Shown: in pieces, positions 32,549-42,141 of the stretch
How positions within the stretch are numbered: the first letter of the stretch is position 1
How the letters are laid out: each line of letters begins with the position of its first letter
Assembly (NCBI RefSeq): GCF_014203665.1
Contig: NZ_JACHJN010000001.1
Span: 806,001 to 870,000, forward strand
From: Saccharothrix tamanrassetensis
Lineage (GTDB): Bacteria; Actinomycetota; Actinomycetes; Mycobacteriales; Pseudonocardiaceae
Reading direction: 5' to 3'
DNA: 64,000 bases
Notes under the pieces: model-generated
What the model was told of the DNA's origin: nothing
Seen by the model: only the letters and a program-made list of their open reading frames with translations
The model's database searches: none
Made by a program: the position numbers and the translations under genes

Positions 32549-33496
32549 GTGAGCAGCCCGCTCGTCCTGATGGACGCCGCCAGCCTGTACTTCCGGGCCT
32601 TCTACGCGTTGCCCGAGTCGATGACCGCACCCGACGGCACGCCGGTCAACGCGGTGCGCGGGTTCGTCGACACCATCACCAGGGTGATCACCGACCGCAA
32701 CGCCGGACGCCTGGTCGCGTGCCTGGACGCGGACTGGCGGCCGGAGTTCCGGGTGGCCGCCCTGCCGTCCTACAAGGCGCACCGGGTGGCCGCCGAGGCG
32801 GTCGACGGCGAGGAGGACGTGCCCGACACCCTCACCCCGCAGGTGCCGATCATCCTCGACGTGCTCGACGCCGTGGGCATCGCGACCGCCGAGGCGGTCG
32901 GCTACGAGGCCGACGACGTGATCGGCACCCTCGCCGCCCGCGAGCGGACCGACGCCGTCGAGGTGATCACCGGGGACCGCGACCTGTTCCAGGTGGTGCG
33001 AGACGAACCCACCCCGGTCAAGGTCCTCTACCTGGGCCGCGGCTGGGCCAAGGCCGAACTGCTGGGCCCCGCCGAGCTGGCCGCGAAGTACGCCCTCCCG
33101 GCCGCCGACGCGGGCCCCGCCTACGCCGGGATGTCCGTGCTGCGCGGCGACCCGTCCGACGGCCTGCCCGGCGTCGCGGGCATCGGCGAGAAGACCGCCG
33201 CGAAGCTGATCACCGAGTTCGGCTCCCTCGAAGCCGTGCTCGCCGCCGTGCACGACGGCAAGGACCGCAAACTCACCACCCGCGCCCGCACCGCCCTGCT
33301 CAACGCCCAGGACTACCTCGCGGTGGCCCCCACCGTGGTCAACGTGGCCACCGACGCGGACGTCCTGGTGGACCGCCCGGACACCGTGCCCGACGAACCC
33401 GCCCACCCCGACCGCGTCGCCGAACTGACCCGGCGCTGGGGCCTGGGCAGCTCACTGCCGCGACTGCTCACGGCCCTGGAACGACGCCGGGCCTGA
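32549..33496 (+). CDS. 5'-3' exonuclease (Pol I N-terminal domain/FEN-like)
   Basis: 315 residues from GTG 32549; GTG 32528 would add seven residues. [19 protein letters not shown] begins the PIN-like nuclease domain. [38 protein letters not shown] and [12 protein letters not shown] provide the acidic metal ligands. [22 protein letters not shown] is the helix-hairpin-helix (H3TH) DNA-binding motif. The polymerase domain is absent, as in other free-standing actinobacterial 5' nucleases. Expected to remove RNA primers or flaps in lagging-strand synthesis and repair. Transcribed alone. Confidence 0.92.
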   Translation: MSSPLVLMDAASLYFRAFYALPESMTAPDGTPVNAVRGFVDTITRVITDRNAGRLVACLDADWRPEFRVAALPSYKAHRVAAEAVDGEEDVPDTLTPQVPIILDVLDAVGIATAEAVGYEADDVIGTLAARERTDAVEVITGDRDLFQVVRDEPTPVKVLYLGRGWAKAELLGPAELAAKYALPAADAGPAYAGMSVLRGDPSDGLPGVAGIGEKTAAKLITEFGSLEAVLAAVHDGKDRKLTTRARTALLNAQDYLAVAPTVVNVATDADVLVDRPDTVPDEPAHPDRVAELTRRWGLGSSLPRLLTALERRRA

Positions 33497-33633
33497 ACAC
33501 CCCGGACCTGGACACTCCCGGCCCGGACACCCTCTGACCCCGGACATCCCGGCCGCGCCGTCCACCCCGGCCGGGGAACCGACCCACCGCCCAGGCGGGC
33601 GGGCAGCGTCGCGGCAGGCCAGAAGGCGGCAGG

Positions 33634-34845
33634 CTAGAAGAACGTGCCGCACCACGGCGGCTGGTCCACCGCGAACAGGGCGTCCGCACGGGCCACCGCG
33701 TCCGGGCGATCGGCGGCGAACCGCCCCGCCATCGCCATCGCCCCGAACGACACGTCACCCAGGTAGGCCGCGCCGAGCACGTCCACGTCAACCACGAAGT
33801 CCGGCGCCTCCGACGTGCGCGCCGCACCCGACGACCCGACCAGGTACGCGCCCTCGTTCTCCGGCAGGAACCGGTCGCGCACGCCGATCACCACCGACGG
33901 ACCCGGGCGGTACGCGCGGGCCGACAACGCGGCCTCCACGTCCACCAGCCGCAGCCACGTCTCGTCCATCACGTCGGTGACCCGCACCGCCCGCCGGTCC
34001 ACCATCAGCCACTCCAGCGGCTCGTCCACCGGCCGCCCCTCGGCGACCACCTCGCCCACCAGGTCGATGCCCAGCAGGAACGCCCACAGGTCCGACCAGG
34101 CGCGCGGCGACGCCGCCCACAGGTCCAGCACCGCCAGCACGGTGGGTTTCTCACTGCCCGTCTCGAACGAACCCGGCGTGACCTTGAAGACCGCGTAGCC
34201 GTCGTCCCCATCCGGACCCGACGCCACCGCGAACCGCTGGCTCTCGCCCTCCCCCGGGTCGACCACGTTCAGGTTCCACCAGCCCGGCCACCGCGCGATC
34301 GTCCCCGGCCGCCCCGGCGACAGGCGCTCGAACAACGACCGGATCAACGCCCCGGCGGGCTCCGCCTCCACCAGCCGCACCCGACCCGCGATCGGCACCC
34401 GCGTCCGCGCCTGCGCCCGCACGACCCGCACCTCGCGGAACCGGGACGCCACCCCGTAACCGAACCGCTCGTAGATCACGCCCTCGGACGCCCGCAGCGT
34501 CGCCGCCACCTCACCGGCCTCCCGGAACCCACGCAACTGCGCCCGCTGCAACGCCGTCAACGCACCGCGCCGCGTCCAGTCCGCCCGCACCCCGACCCGG
34601 CTCACCGCCGCCATCGGCACCACCGCACCACCCGGCACCGCCAGCCGCGACGGGAACGACTGCGCCGTCCCGACCAGCTCCTCCCCCGCGAACGCACCGA
34701 GCGCCCGACCCGGCTCGTACGACGTCCGCGCGACCTCCCAACGCTCGTCCGGCGCGGGCCCGTGGTGCAAGGTCCCCCGGAACAGCGTGTGCGCGGCGCG
34801 GTAGTGGGCGTCGTCCAGGACGCGGATGTCCAGATCGGTCACCAC
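33634..34845 (-). CDS. Eis-like GNAT N-acetyltransferase
   Basis: 403 residues, the length of Eis-type proteins with two GNAT folds plus a sterol-carrier-like C-terminal domain. SRVGVRADWTRRGALTALQRAQL is the acetyl-CoA pyrophosphate loop (V-x-V-x-x-x-x-R-R/G-x-x-x). EGVIYERFGYGVAS is the second conserved block. The protein ends ...WCGTFF, and in Eis the C-terminal carboxylate of the last Phe acts as the catalytic base, so the conserved terminus supports the call. Eis acetylates aminoglycosides and protein or polyamine lysines at several positions. GTG start at 34845, with another GTG one codon later. Confidence 0.88.
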   Translation of the reverse strand: MVTDLDIRVLDDAHYRAAHTLFRGTLHHGPAPDERWEVARTSYEPGRALGAFAGEELVGTAQSFPSRLAVPGGAVVPMAAVSRVGVRADWTRRGALTALQRAQLRGFREAGEVAATLRASEGVIYERFGYGVASRFREVRVVRAQARTRVPIAGRVRLVEAEPAGALIRSLFERLSPGRPGTIARWPGWWNLNVVDPGEGESQRFAVASGPDGDDGYAVFKVTPGSFETGSEKPTVLAVLDLWAASPRAWSDLWAFLLGIDLVGEVVAEGRPVDEPLEWLMVDRRAVRVTDVMDETWLRLVDVEAALSARAYRPGPSVVIGVRDRFLPENEGAYLVGSSGAARTSEAPDFVVDVDVLGAAYLGDVSFGAMAMAGRFAADRPDAVARADALFAVDQPPWCGTFF

Positions 34846-34920
34846 CCGATGGTCTCCCGCCCGCGCACTTCCCGCTAACGAGTTTTCCCGCGATCAAGAA
34901 CACAATCCGCCGGAAACGAC

Positions 34921-34951
34921 GAGGCCACCCCCGCGAACCGGGAGTGGCCTC
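34921..34951. terminator. Hairpin terminator between the DUF4333 and Eis-like genes
   Basis: GAGGCCAC (34921-34928) pairs perfectly with GTGGCCTC (34944-34951), with an inner CCC/GGG pairing around a CGCGAA centre. It follows the DUF4333 stop (minus strand) by 24 bp and lies in the leader region upstream of the Eis-like gene. No T-run. Confidence 0.5.
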
Positions 34952-34974
34952 CGCCAAGGGTGCGCTCAGCCGGA

Positions 34975-35700
34975 TCAACCCGTGGGCTGTCCGACCTCGT
35001 ACTCGCCGTCCGCCGTCTTCACGGTGATCTTCACGTCCTTGTCCTTGCCGCCGATCTTCACCTTGCAGGTGAACGTGCGGTTCGGCTCCACCGGGTTCTC
35101 CCCGTTGCAGGTCGCGCTCTCCACGTCCGAGATCTTGTAGTCGTCCTTGAGGATCTGCACGATCCCGGTCTGCACGGACGCGTTGTCGAAGATCTTCTTC
35201 TTGAAGAAGCCGGGCGCCACGAAGCCGGTGATGCCCACAGCCGCGACCACCAGCACGACCAGCGCCACCACCACCCACAGCACCGCACCGGACTTCTTGG
35301 CGGGCGGCTGCTGCGGACCGAAACCGGGCTGACCGTAGGGGTTCTGCTGCTGCCCGTAACCGGGCTGCCCGTACTGGCCCTGCTGACCCCACTGCTGCTG
35401 GGACGGGTCCTGCTGGCCGTACGGGTTCTGCTGCTGCTGCGACGGGTCCTGCTGGCCGTACGGGTTCTGCTGCTGGCCCGGGTCGTACCCGGCCGGGTAC
35501 TGCTGCGTGTACGGCTGCTGCTGCTGGGGCTGCTGCCCCCACTGCTGCTGTTGCTGCTGCGACGGGTCCGGCTGCCCGTAACCGGGCTGCTGAGCGGGGA
35601 AACCACCCGACGGCGTGCCGGGGTACCCACCACCGTAGGGCTGCTGGCCCCACTGCTGCTGCGGGTCGTTCCCTCCGGACGGTCCGTACGGACTGGTCAT
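34975..35700 (-). CDS. DUF4333 membrane protein with Pro/Gln/Gly-rich N-terminus
   Basis: 241 residues. Residues 1-130 are a low-complexity cytoplasmic segment with repeated QQNPYGQQDPSQQQ-type units. One membrane helix follows (SGAVLWVVVALVVLVVAAVG, about 135-158). The extracytoplasmic DUF4333 domain (residues about 160-241) contains the two Cys expected for a disulfide (ATCNGENPVEPNRTFTCKV). Topology is therefore cytoplasmic tail in, domain out. Function unknown; the family is common in actinobacterial cell envelopes. It lies between an Eis-like gene and helY, all on the minus strand, but separated by a hairpin from the Eis-like gene. Confidence 0.88.
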   Translation of the reverse strand: MTSPYGPSGGNDPQQQWGQQPYGGGYPGTPSGGFPAQQPGYGQPDPSQQQQQQWGQQPQQQQPYTQQYPAGYDPGQQQNPYGQQDPSQQQQNPYGQQDPSQQQWGQQGQYGQPGYGQQQNPYGQPGFGPQQPPAKKSGAVLWVVVALVVLVVAAVGITGFVAPGFFKKKIFDNASVQTGIVQILKDDYKISDVESATCNGENPVEPNRTFTCKVKIGGKDKDVKITVKTADGEYEVGQPTG

Positions 35701-35803
35701 GCTCGGCCTCCGACGGTCGGTCTGGAAAAGATGCGTTCAAGTCTTGCGGGCGCGATCAAACCACAGGAGAGCCGGACGCACCCAGCCACCCCGCAAAGCT
35801 ATC

Positions 35804-38560
35804 TCAGACCGTGGCCATCGCCACCACCCCGCGCCGCAACGCGTCCACCGCCTTGCGGGCCGCCGCACCCACCGGATCACCACCACCGACCACGTCCCGG
35901 ATCTGGTCCAGGAAGTCGATCACCTGCCGGCACCAGCGCACGAAGTCACCCGCGCCCAACTCCGTCCCGCTCGCCTCCGACGCGCTCAGCACCTTCTCCA
36001 ACGACTCGCCCCGCGCCCACCGGTACACCGGCCACGCGAACCCCGGATCCGGCTGACGCGTGCGATCCAGCTTGTGCCGCCGCTCGTCGTCCTCCAACTC
36101 CGCCCACAGCCGCGCCGTCGCCGTCAACGCGTCGGTCACCTTCCCCGGCGGCAACCGCGTCTCCAACGGACCGTCCCGCCGCGCCTCGTACACCAGCGAC
36201 GACACCACCGCCGCCAGCTCCGCGGCCTCCAACCCGCGCCACACACCGTGCCGCAGGCACTCCGCCGCCAACAGGTCCGACTCGGAGTACAACCGGGTCA
36301 GCCGCTTGCCGTGCTCGGTGACCTCCCCACCCAGCCCCGACTCCTCCTCGTGCAGGTAGCCCCGCTCCCGCAGCAGCCCCCGGATCCGGTCGAACTCCCG
36401 CGCCAACGAGTGCGTCGTCGCCGCGACCTTGCGCTCCAACTGCTCCGTCTCCGCCGACAACCGGTGGTACCGCTCACCCCACCGGGCGTGGTCCTCGCGC
36501 TTCTCGCACCCGTGGCACGGGTGCGCCCGCAACGCCCGCCGCAACGTCGCCAACTCGGCGTCGTCATCCGCCGTCGACCGCCGCTTGCGCAGCGCCGGCG
36601 CCACGATCCCCGTGTTCCGCAACGTCGAAGCCAGGTCACGCCGCGACTTCGGCGACCGCGTGTCCACCTGGCGCGGCAACTTGACGTGCCCCAGCACCTC
36701 CACCGGCAACGGGAAGTCCGCCGCCGACAACCGACCCGACCAGCGGTCCTCGGTCACCACCAGCGGACGCGCCTCGCCCAACGGCTCCAGCCCCGGGTCG
36801 ATCACCACCGCCAACCCCGACCGACGACCCGACGGCACCGCGATCACGTCACCCTTGCGCAACCGCTCCAGCGACGCCGCCGCCTCCGCCCGCTTCGCCG
36901 ACGAGTTCTGCCGCGCCAACGCCTTCTCCCGCTCCGCCACCCGGCGGCGCAGCGACGCGTACTCGGTGAAGTCACCCAGGTGGCAGCTCATCGCCTCGGC
37001 GTACCCGGCCAGCGCCTCCTTGTTGCGCTCGATGCGCCGCGCCAGGCCCACCACCGACCGGTCCGCCTGGAACTGCGCGAACGACTGCTCCAGGATCTCC
37101 CGCGCCGCCGCCGCACCCAGCTGGTGCACCAGGTTCACCGCCATGTTGTAGCCCGGCCGGAACGACGACCGCAGCGGGTACGTCCGCGTCGACGCCAGCC
37201 CCGCGACCGCCTTCGGGTCCACCCCGGGCTGCCACACCACGACCGCGTGCCCCTCCACGTCGATCCCCCGACGCCCGGCACGACCGGTGAGCTGCGTGTA
37301 CTCCCCCGGCGTGAGGTCGACGTGCGCCTCGCCGTTGTACTTGACCAGCTTCTCCAACACCACCGTCCGCGCCGGCATGTTGATGCCCAGCGCCAACGTC
37401 TCGGTCGCGAACACCACCTTCACCAGACCCCGGACGAACAGCTCCTCCACGGTCTCCTTGAACGCCGGCAGCAACCCCGCGTGGTGGCTCGCGATGCCCC
37501 GCTCCAGCGCCTCCCGCCACTCCCAGTAGCCCAGCACCATCAGGTCGCCCTGCGGCAGGTCGCGCGTCTTCTCCTCGATGACCTCGCGGATCTCCGCGAT
37601 CTCGGCCTCCGAGTTCAACCGCAACCCGGCCCGCACGCACTGCGTCACCGCCGCGTCGCAACCCGCCCGGCTGAACACGAAGTCGATCGCCGGCAGCAGC
37701 CCCGCACCGTCCAGCCGCTGCACGATGTCCACCCGCGACGGCGGCTTGAACCCCGACCCGCGCGGCGGACGACCCTTGTTGTTCCGGTTCCGACTCCACG
37801 GCACGTGGAACCGCGCCAGGTCCTCGGTGTGCCGCAACAGCTGCGGGTTGATCCGCAGGTGCCCCTCCGGGCCCTCGCCGGCGAACAGGTCCATCATCCG
37901 GCCGCCGGCGATCATGTGCTGCCACAACGGCACCGGACGGTGCTCGTCCACCACCACCGCCGTGTCGCCGCGCACCTCCACCAGCCACTCGCCGAACTCC
38001 TCGGCGTTGCTGACCGTGGCGGACAGGCCGACCAGCCGCACCGACTCCGGCAGGTGCAGGATGACCTCCTCCCACACCGGCCCGCGGAACCGGTCGGCCA
38101 GGTAGTGCACCTCGTCCATCACCACGTACGCCAGGCTCCGCAACGTGGAGGAGCCCGCGTAGAGCATGTTGCGCAGCACCTCGGTGGTCATCACGACCAC
38201 GGGCGCGTTGCCGTTGACCGAGGTGTCCCCGGTCAGCAGACCGACCTTGTCGTTGCCGTAGCGGGCGACCAGATCGGCGTACTTCTGGTTCGACAGCGCC
38301 TTGATCGGCGTGGTGTAGAAGCACTTGCGGCCCTCCGACAGGGCCAGGTGGACGGCGAACTCGCCGACGACTGTCTTGCCCGCGCCGGTGGGCGCGCACA
38401 CCAGCACGCCGTGCCCGTCCTCCAGGGCCTCGCAGGCGCGCTGCTGGAACGGGTCGAGCTCGAAGGAGAGCACCGAGAGGAAGTCGGTCAGCTTGGGCCG
38501 GGTGTTGCGGCGGCGGAAGTCCGCGTACTGGTCGGCCGGAGACCGCGAAGCACTTGACAC
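35804..38560 (-). CDS. helY: HelY-type superfamily II RNA helicase (Mtr4/Ski2-like)
   Basis: 918 residues from GTG 38560. Helicase core motifs: APTGAGKTVVGEFA (I), TTPIKALSNQKY (Ia), TTEVLRNMLY (Ib), VMDEVHYLADRFRG (II, DEVH), GLSATVSNAEEF (III), FATETLALGINMPARTVV (V) and TGRAGRRGID (VI). A long C-terminal arch/DSHCT region follows, including HPCHGCEKREDHARWG with three Cys/His residues. Actinobacterial HelY is thought to work in RNA metabolism, but its exact substrates are not defined. It is the last gene of the block pafB-pafC-tatA-tatC-dagK-helY, the conserved order in actinomycetes. Confidence 0.93.
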   Translation of the reverse strand: MSSASRSPADQYADFRRRNTRPKLTDFLSVLSFELDPFQQRACEALEDGHGVLVCAPTGAGKTVVGEFAVHLALSEGRKCFYTTPIKALSNQKYADLVARYGNDKVGLLTGDTSVNGNAPVVVMTTEVLRNMLYAGSSTLRSLAYVVMDEVHYLADRFRGPVWEEVILHLPESVRLVGLSATVSNAEEFGEWLVEVRGDTAVVVDEHRPVPLWQHMIAGGRMMDLFAGEGPEGHLRINPQLLRHTEDLARFHVPWSRNRNNKGRPPRGSGFKPPSRVDIVQRLDGAGLLPAIDFVFSRAGCDAAVTQCVRAGLRLNSEAEIAEIREVIEEKTRDLPQGDLMVLGYWEWREALERGIASHHAGLLPAFKETVEELFVRGLVKVVFATETLALGINMPARTVVLEKLVKYNGEAHVDLTPGEYTQLTGRAGRRGIDVEGHAVVVWQPGVDPKAVAGLASTRTYPLRSSFRPGYNMAVNLVHQLGAAAAREILEQSFAQFQADRSVVGLARRIERNKEALAGYAEAMSCHLGDFTEYASLRRRVAEREKALARQNSSAKRAEAAASLERLRKGDVIAVPSGRRSGLAVVIDPGLEPLGEARPLVVTEDRWSGRLSAADFPLPVEVLGHVKLPRQVDTRSPKSRRDLASTLRNTGIVAPALRKRRSTADDDAELATLRRALRAHPCHGCEKREDHARWGERYHRLSAETEQLERKVAATTHSLAREFDRIRGLLRERGYLHEEESGLGGEVTEHGKRLTRLYSESDLLAAECLRHGVWRGLEAAELAAVVSSLVYEARRDGPLETRLPPGKVTDALTATARLWAELEDDERRHKLDRTRQPDPGFAWPVYRWARGESLEKVLSASEASGTELGAGDFVRWCRQVIDFLDQIRDVVGGGDPVGAAARKAVDALRRGVVAMATV

Positions 38561-38634
38561 CCATTCAGGCTGTCACACACCCACGACAAAAGCGCTCTCC
38601 GCTTGCCGGTCGTGCGAAAGGACGTCATTTCGAT

Positions 38635-39516
38635 CTACACTGAAGGTATTGATGTGACTGCGAGCAAGGCGGCTGACCTGCACTCGACCGGCAGTGGCAG
38701 GCCGTGCATCCGCTCGCCGTCGGCGTAGCCGACCCAGGACGGGCCGGACAGCCGCACCGACTTCGCGCGCAGCGTCCGCACGGCCGGGTGGTCGACGTGC
38801 CGCCCCGTCCGCAAGGTCGGCAGCATCCGGAGCAGGGTCCGGCGCGGCGCGGCGCCGACCACGGTGATGTCGAACAGGCCGTCGGCCGCGTCGGCGTCCG
38901 GGCACACCGGAATGCCGCCGCCGTAACTGGTGGTGTTGCCGATGGCGACCAGCAATGCGTCCACCTCCAGCCGCTCGTCCTCCGTCTCCACCACCAGCGG
39001 CTCGGGCCTCAGCGCCGCGAGTTCGGCCACGATCGCCAGGTCGTAGCGACGGGGGCCGGCGGGCCAACGCATGCCGTTCGCCCGCTCGTTCACCGCCGAG
39101 TCGAACCCGGCGCACAGCACGGTCGCGAACCACGTGCCGTTGCCGAGCCGCCCGAGGTCCAGCGCGCGCGTGGAGCGGGCGCACAGGGCGTCGACCACGT
39201 CGTCCACCGACGTCGTGCCCAACGCCGCGGCGAGGTCGTTGCCGGTCCCGGCGGGCACCACGGCCAGCGCCGTGGGCGTCCCCGCGCAGGCCTGCACCCC
39301 CAGGTGCGCCCCGCCGTCACCACCGAGCACGACCAGCACGTCGACTCCGTCGTCCACGGCCCGGCGCGCCAACGCGGCCGTGCCCTCGGACGAGGAGGCG
39401 ACGTGCAGGTCCAGCCGGTCCACGGCGGTGCGCAGCCGGGCAGCGACCGAGCCCGCCATCCTCGCCGCCCGCCCCTTGCCGGAGGCGGGGCAGACCAGCA
39501 ACGCCGCACGCGTCAT
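38635..39516 (-). CDS. Diacylglycerol kinase-family lipid kinase
   Basis: 293 residues from ATG 39516, overlapping the tatC stop (ATGA). VLGGDGGAHLGVQA is a variant of the nucleotide-binding GGDGT loop. VVPAGTGNDLAAAL is the P-A-G-T-x-N-D motif, and NTTSYGGGIPVCPDADAADGLFDIT is the C-terminal acidic substrate/metal region. No membrane helix, as in DgkB-type soluble enzymes. It would phosphorylate diacylglycerol or a related lipid at the membrane surface. The same gene is found between tatC and helY in other actinobacteria. Confidence 0.9.
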   Translation of the reverse strand: MTRAALLVCPASGKGRAARMAGSVAARLRTAVDRLDLHVASSSEGTAALARRAVDDGVDVLVVLGGDGGAHLGVQACAGTPTALAVVPAGTGNDLAAALGTTSVDDVVDALCARSTRALDLGRLGNGTWFATVLCAGFDSAVNERANGMRWPAGPRRYDLAIVAELAALRPEPLVVETEDERLEVDALLVAIGNTTSYGGGIPVCPDADAADGLFDITVVGAAPRRTLLRMLPTLRTGRHVDHPAVRTLRAKSVRLSGPSWVGYADGERMHGLPLPVECRSAALLAVTSIPSV

Positions 39517-40493
39517 GTGGCGTCGTCGTAACGCACCCGGTGCGGTTCCTTGGACACCACCGAATCGGTCTCGGGCTCCTCGATCGACGCCGGCGTGTAG
39601 TCGAACGGCGCGGCCTCCTCGTCGGACAGCTCGTCCAGGCCCTCTTCCCGACGCCGGCGCGCGGCCCGCTTGTCGTGGACCCGGGCCAGCTGGATCGCCA
39701 GCTCGAACAACAGCGTCAACGCGATGGCCAGCGCGATCATCGAGATCGGATCGACGCCGGGCGTCGCGATGGCGGCGAAGACGAACAGCGTGAACACGAT
39801 CCCGCGCCGCCACTTGCACAGCTTGGCGTAGGACACCGCGCCGACCTGGTTGAGCATCACCACGATCAGCGGCAGCTCGAAGCTCACGCCGAAGATCAGC
39901 AGCAGCGCCATCACGAAGCTGATGTAGTCACCGGCGGTCAGCGCGGTGATGAACTTCTCGTCGCCGAAACCGACCAGCACGGACAGGCCCTGCGGCACGA
40001 CGTAGAACGCCAGCGTCGCACCGGCCACGAACAGCACCGACGCGCAGCCCACGAAGATCAGCGCGAACTTGCGCTCCTTGGCGTACAGGCCGGGCGCGAT
40101 GAACCGCCACACCTGGTAGAGCCACAGCGGGGCGGTCAGCGCCATGCCGGCGCCCGCACCGACCTTCAACCGGATCATGAAGATCTCGAACGGTTGGGTC
40201 TGGAGCAGTTGACAGCCCTGCCCGCCCTGGGTGAGCCGCTGCGCCACCGGGATGCCGCAGTAGGGGGCGATCACGATGTCGCCCAGGCTGGGCAGCCCGA
40301 AGATGCGCCAAGCCCACCAGAACCAGCCGAAGATCGCACCGACGGCGATGATCAGCAACGCCAAACCGAGGCGGTGCCGGAGGTCGTACAGGTGGTCCTT
40401 CAGCGACATGGTGCCGTCCGGGTTGCCCCGAAGGCTCGTCAGCTTGCGGCGCTCTCGGCGCTCCGACCACCACCGGACGGGACTTGCCCCCAC
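39513..40493 (-). CDS. tatC: Sec-independent protein translocase TatC
   Basis: 326 residues from GTG 40493. The conserved N-terminal MSLKDHLYDLRHRLGLALLI contains the HLxELRxR motif (here HLYDLRHR) that contacts the twin-arginine signal. Six membrane segments follow, and QPFEIFMIRLKVG is the F-x-x-x-x-K/R-x-x loop with the essential Glu. The C-terminus has a 70-residue acidic/basic cytoplasmic tail (RRRREEGLDELSDEE). Works with TatA (next gene upstream) and TatB to export folded proteins. 21 bp separate it from tatA. Confidence 0.96.
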   Translation of the reverse strand: MGASPVRWWSERRERRKLTSLRGNPDGTMSLKDHLYDLRHRLGLALLIIAVGAIFGWFWWAWRIFGLPSLGDIVIAPYCGIPVAQRLTQGGQGCQLLQTQPFEIFMIRLKVGAGAGMALTAPLWLYQVWRFIAPGLYAKERKFALIFVGCASVLFVAGATLAFYVVPQGLSVLVGFGDEKFITALTAGDYISFVMALLLIFGVSFELPLIVVMLNQVGAVSYAKLCKWRRGIVFTLFVFAAIATPGVDPISMIALAIALTLLFELAIQLARVHDKRAARRRREEGLDELSDEEAAPFDYTPASIEEPETDSVVSKEPHRVRYDDAT

Positions 40494-40514
40494 GGTGCGG
40501 ACCGTCCTTCTGGT

Positions 40515-40889
40515 CTAGTTCTGCTTGTTCTGGAGGTTCTGCGGGGACTGCTCGATCGGCTGGGCCACCTGCGGCTGCTGCGGCGCGGCGGGCTGCTGGG
40601 CAGCGGGCTGCTGGACCACCGGCTGCTGCACCGGCGGCGGCACCACCTGCGGCTGGGCGACCTGCGGCTGCGCGGGCGGCAGCTGCTGGGGAGCGGGCTG
40701 CTGGACGGCCGTGTTCTGCGCCTGCGGCTGCGGCTGGTCCTCGTCGTCGCGCAGGCCCTTGGTCTCGGCCTTGAGGATCTTGGCCGAGCGGCCGAGTGAA
40801 CGCGCCATGTCGGGCAGCTTCTTCGCCCCGAACAGCAAGATGATCACCACGGCGATGATGATCAGCTCAGTAGCTCCGAGGTTACCCAC
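40515..40889 (-). CDS. tatA: Sec-independent protein translocase TatA
   Basis: 124 residues. [31 protein letters not shown] is present in two parts: the membrane helix, then the hinge FGAKKLP and an amphipathic helix. The tail after residue 55 is a low-complexity Pro/Gln run ([16 protein letters not shown] and similar), longer than in E. coli TatA and typical of actinomycetes. It forms the translocation pore recruited by TatC. Its start overlaps the end of the small membrane protein gene by eight bases. Confidence 0.95.
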   Translation of the reverse strand: MGNLGATELIIIAVVIILLFGAKKLPDMARSLGRSAKILKAETKGLRDDEDQPQPQAQNTAVQQPAPQQLPPAQPQVAQPQVVPPPVQQPVVQQPAAQQPAAPQQPQVAQPIEQSPQNLQNKQN

Positions 40890-41148
40890 GGTAGTCCTCC
40901 TTCATGCCCCGGTCCGTCGATGGTACGCGGGGTTCGCCCCTCAGGGCCCGGTTCGGACGCCGTTCGGCGAAGGCCACCCCGAGCGCGGCTGACCGCGCTC
41001 GCAGCAAACCGACGCCGTCGCCGACCCTGTCGCCTACCAGAGTGCTTGCGGCGCGGAATCGGCGCAAGGATCCGATGACTTTGACCAGGATGACGATCAA
41101 AAAGACCATCCCGACCAGCAACAACACCAGGCTCGGCAAGTACGGCAC
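40882..41148 (-). CDS. Small conserved membrane protein
   Basis: 88 residues. One N-terminal membrane helix ([20 protein letters not shown]) is followed by a basic stretch ([20 protein letters not shown]) and a soluble tail. No named family. A small membrane protein of this type is often found between pafC and tatA in actinobacteria, so it is likely real. The eight-base overlap with tatA and the 18-bp gap to pafC place it in the operon. Role unknown. Confidence 0.75.
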   Translation of the reverse strand: MPYLPSLVLLLVGMVFLIVILVKVIGSLRRFRAASTLVGDRVGDGVGLLRARSAALGVAFAERRPNRALRGEPRVPSTDRGMKEDYRG

Positions 41149-41166
41149 GACTTCACCGTATCGGGC

Positions 41167-42141
41167 TCAGGTTGCCAGGAGGTGATCCGCCCGGCGCAAC
41201 GCCGCCTCCGCCCGTCGGGCGACCGCCTCCACCAGCTCGGCCGGCTGCTCCACGTGCACCTCGCCGCCCAGGCCGAGCAGCAGTCGGGTCATCCACGCGG
41301 TGTCGGCGTAGCGCATCAGCACCCGCGCGCGCCCCTCGGCCAACTCGGTCAGCGAGTCCACCGGGTAGTACTCGGCCACCCAGCGGGCGTCCGGCTCCAG
41401 TACCAGCACGGCGGTCCGCTGGGAGGGATCCGGGCGGAACAACCCCTCCGACGTGTCGGTGGGCTCCGCGTGCGGCGGCGGGGCGGCGGGCTCGTCGAGC
41501 ACGTCCACCGCGTCTATCCGGTCGAGTCGGAACAGCCGAACGCCGTCCGCGATGCGGCACCAGGCCTCCAGGTAGCTTCGGCCTTCCACCAGCAGCACCC
41601 GCATCGGGTCGACCACCCGATCGGTGACCTCGTCCCGCGAGGGCGTGTAGTAGCGCAGGTGCAGCGCCCGACCGCGCCGCACGCCGGCGGACACCGCGTC
41701 GCGCACCAGCGTGGTCTCCGGGGCCTCCCGCATGGCGAGCCCGACCGCGACCCCGGCGGGCCGCGCCTGGCCGACCGCGGCCTCGATCTTCGCCACCGCC
41801 CGCTGCACGGCCGCCTTGTCCGCCACGCCCGGCGTCTCGGCCAGCGCGCGCAACGCGACCAGCAGGGCGGTCGCCTCGGCCGCGGTCAGCCGCAGCGGAC
41901 GGCTCATGCCCGCGTCGAAGGTGACGGTGACCGTCTCCCCCTCGAACGACAGGTCGATCAGGTCGCCCGGCCCGTAGCCGGGCAGGCCGCACATCCACAG
42001 CAGTTCCAGGTCGCGGCGCAGCTGCTTGGGCGTGACCTCGAAGTCGGCGGCGGCCTCGTCGATCGGGATGCCGGGCCGCGCCAGCAGGTACGGCACCAGG
42101 GCGAGCAGCCGGGGCAGCCGGTCGGCGGACGAGGCGTTCAC
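41167..42141 (-). CDS. pafC: WYL-domain transcriptional regulator PafC
   Basis: 324 residues from GTG 42141, overlapping pafB by four bases (GTGA). N-terminal helix-turn-helix (LLALVPYLLARPGIPIDEAA, VTPKQLRRDLELLW), a central WYL domain (VEGRSYLEAWCRIADGVRLFRLDRI, where WYL reads YLEAW), and a C-terminal WCX domain (VRYAD-like VLMRYADTAWMTRLLLGL). PafB and PafC act together as an activator of the DNA-damage response independent of LexA/RecA in mycobacteria, sensing single-stranded DNA. Confidence 0.92.
   Translation of the reverse strand: MNASSADRLPRLLALVPYLLARPGIPIDEAAADFEVTPKQLRRDLELLWMCGLPGYGPGDLIDLSFEGETVTVTFDAGMSRPLRLTAAEATALLVALRALAETPGVADKAAVQRAVAKIEAAVGQARPAGVAVGLAMREAPETTLVRDAVSAGVRRGRALHLRYYTPSRDEVTDRVVDPMRVLLVEGRSYLEAWCRIADGVRLFRLDRIDAVDVLDEPAAPPPHAEPTDTSEGLFRPDPSQRTAVLVLEPDARWVAEYYPVDSLTELAEGRARVLMRYADTAWMTRLLLGLGGEVHVEQPAELVEAVARRAEAALRRADHLLAT

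Noticed and set aside
35699-38557. 952-codon open frame on the + strand opposite helY
   Set aside because: Extremely Arg/Gln/His/Leu-rich and mirrors the helicase coding sequence; no domain, no ribosome-binding site.
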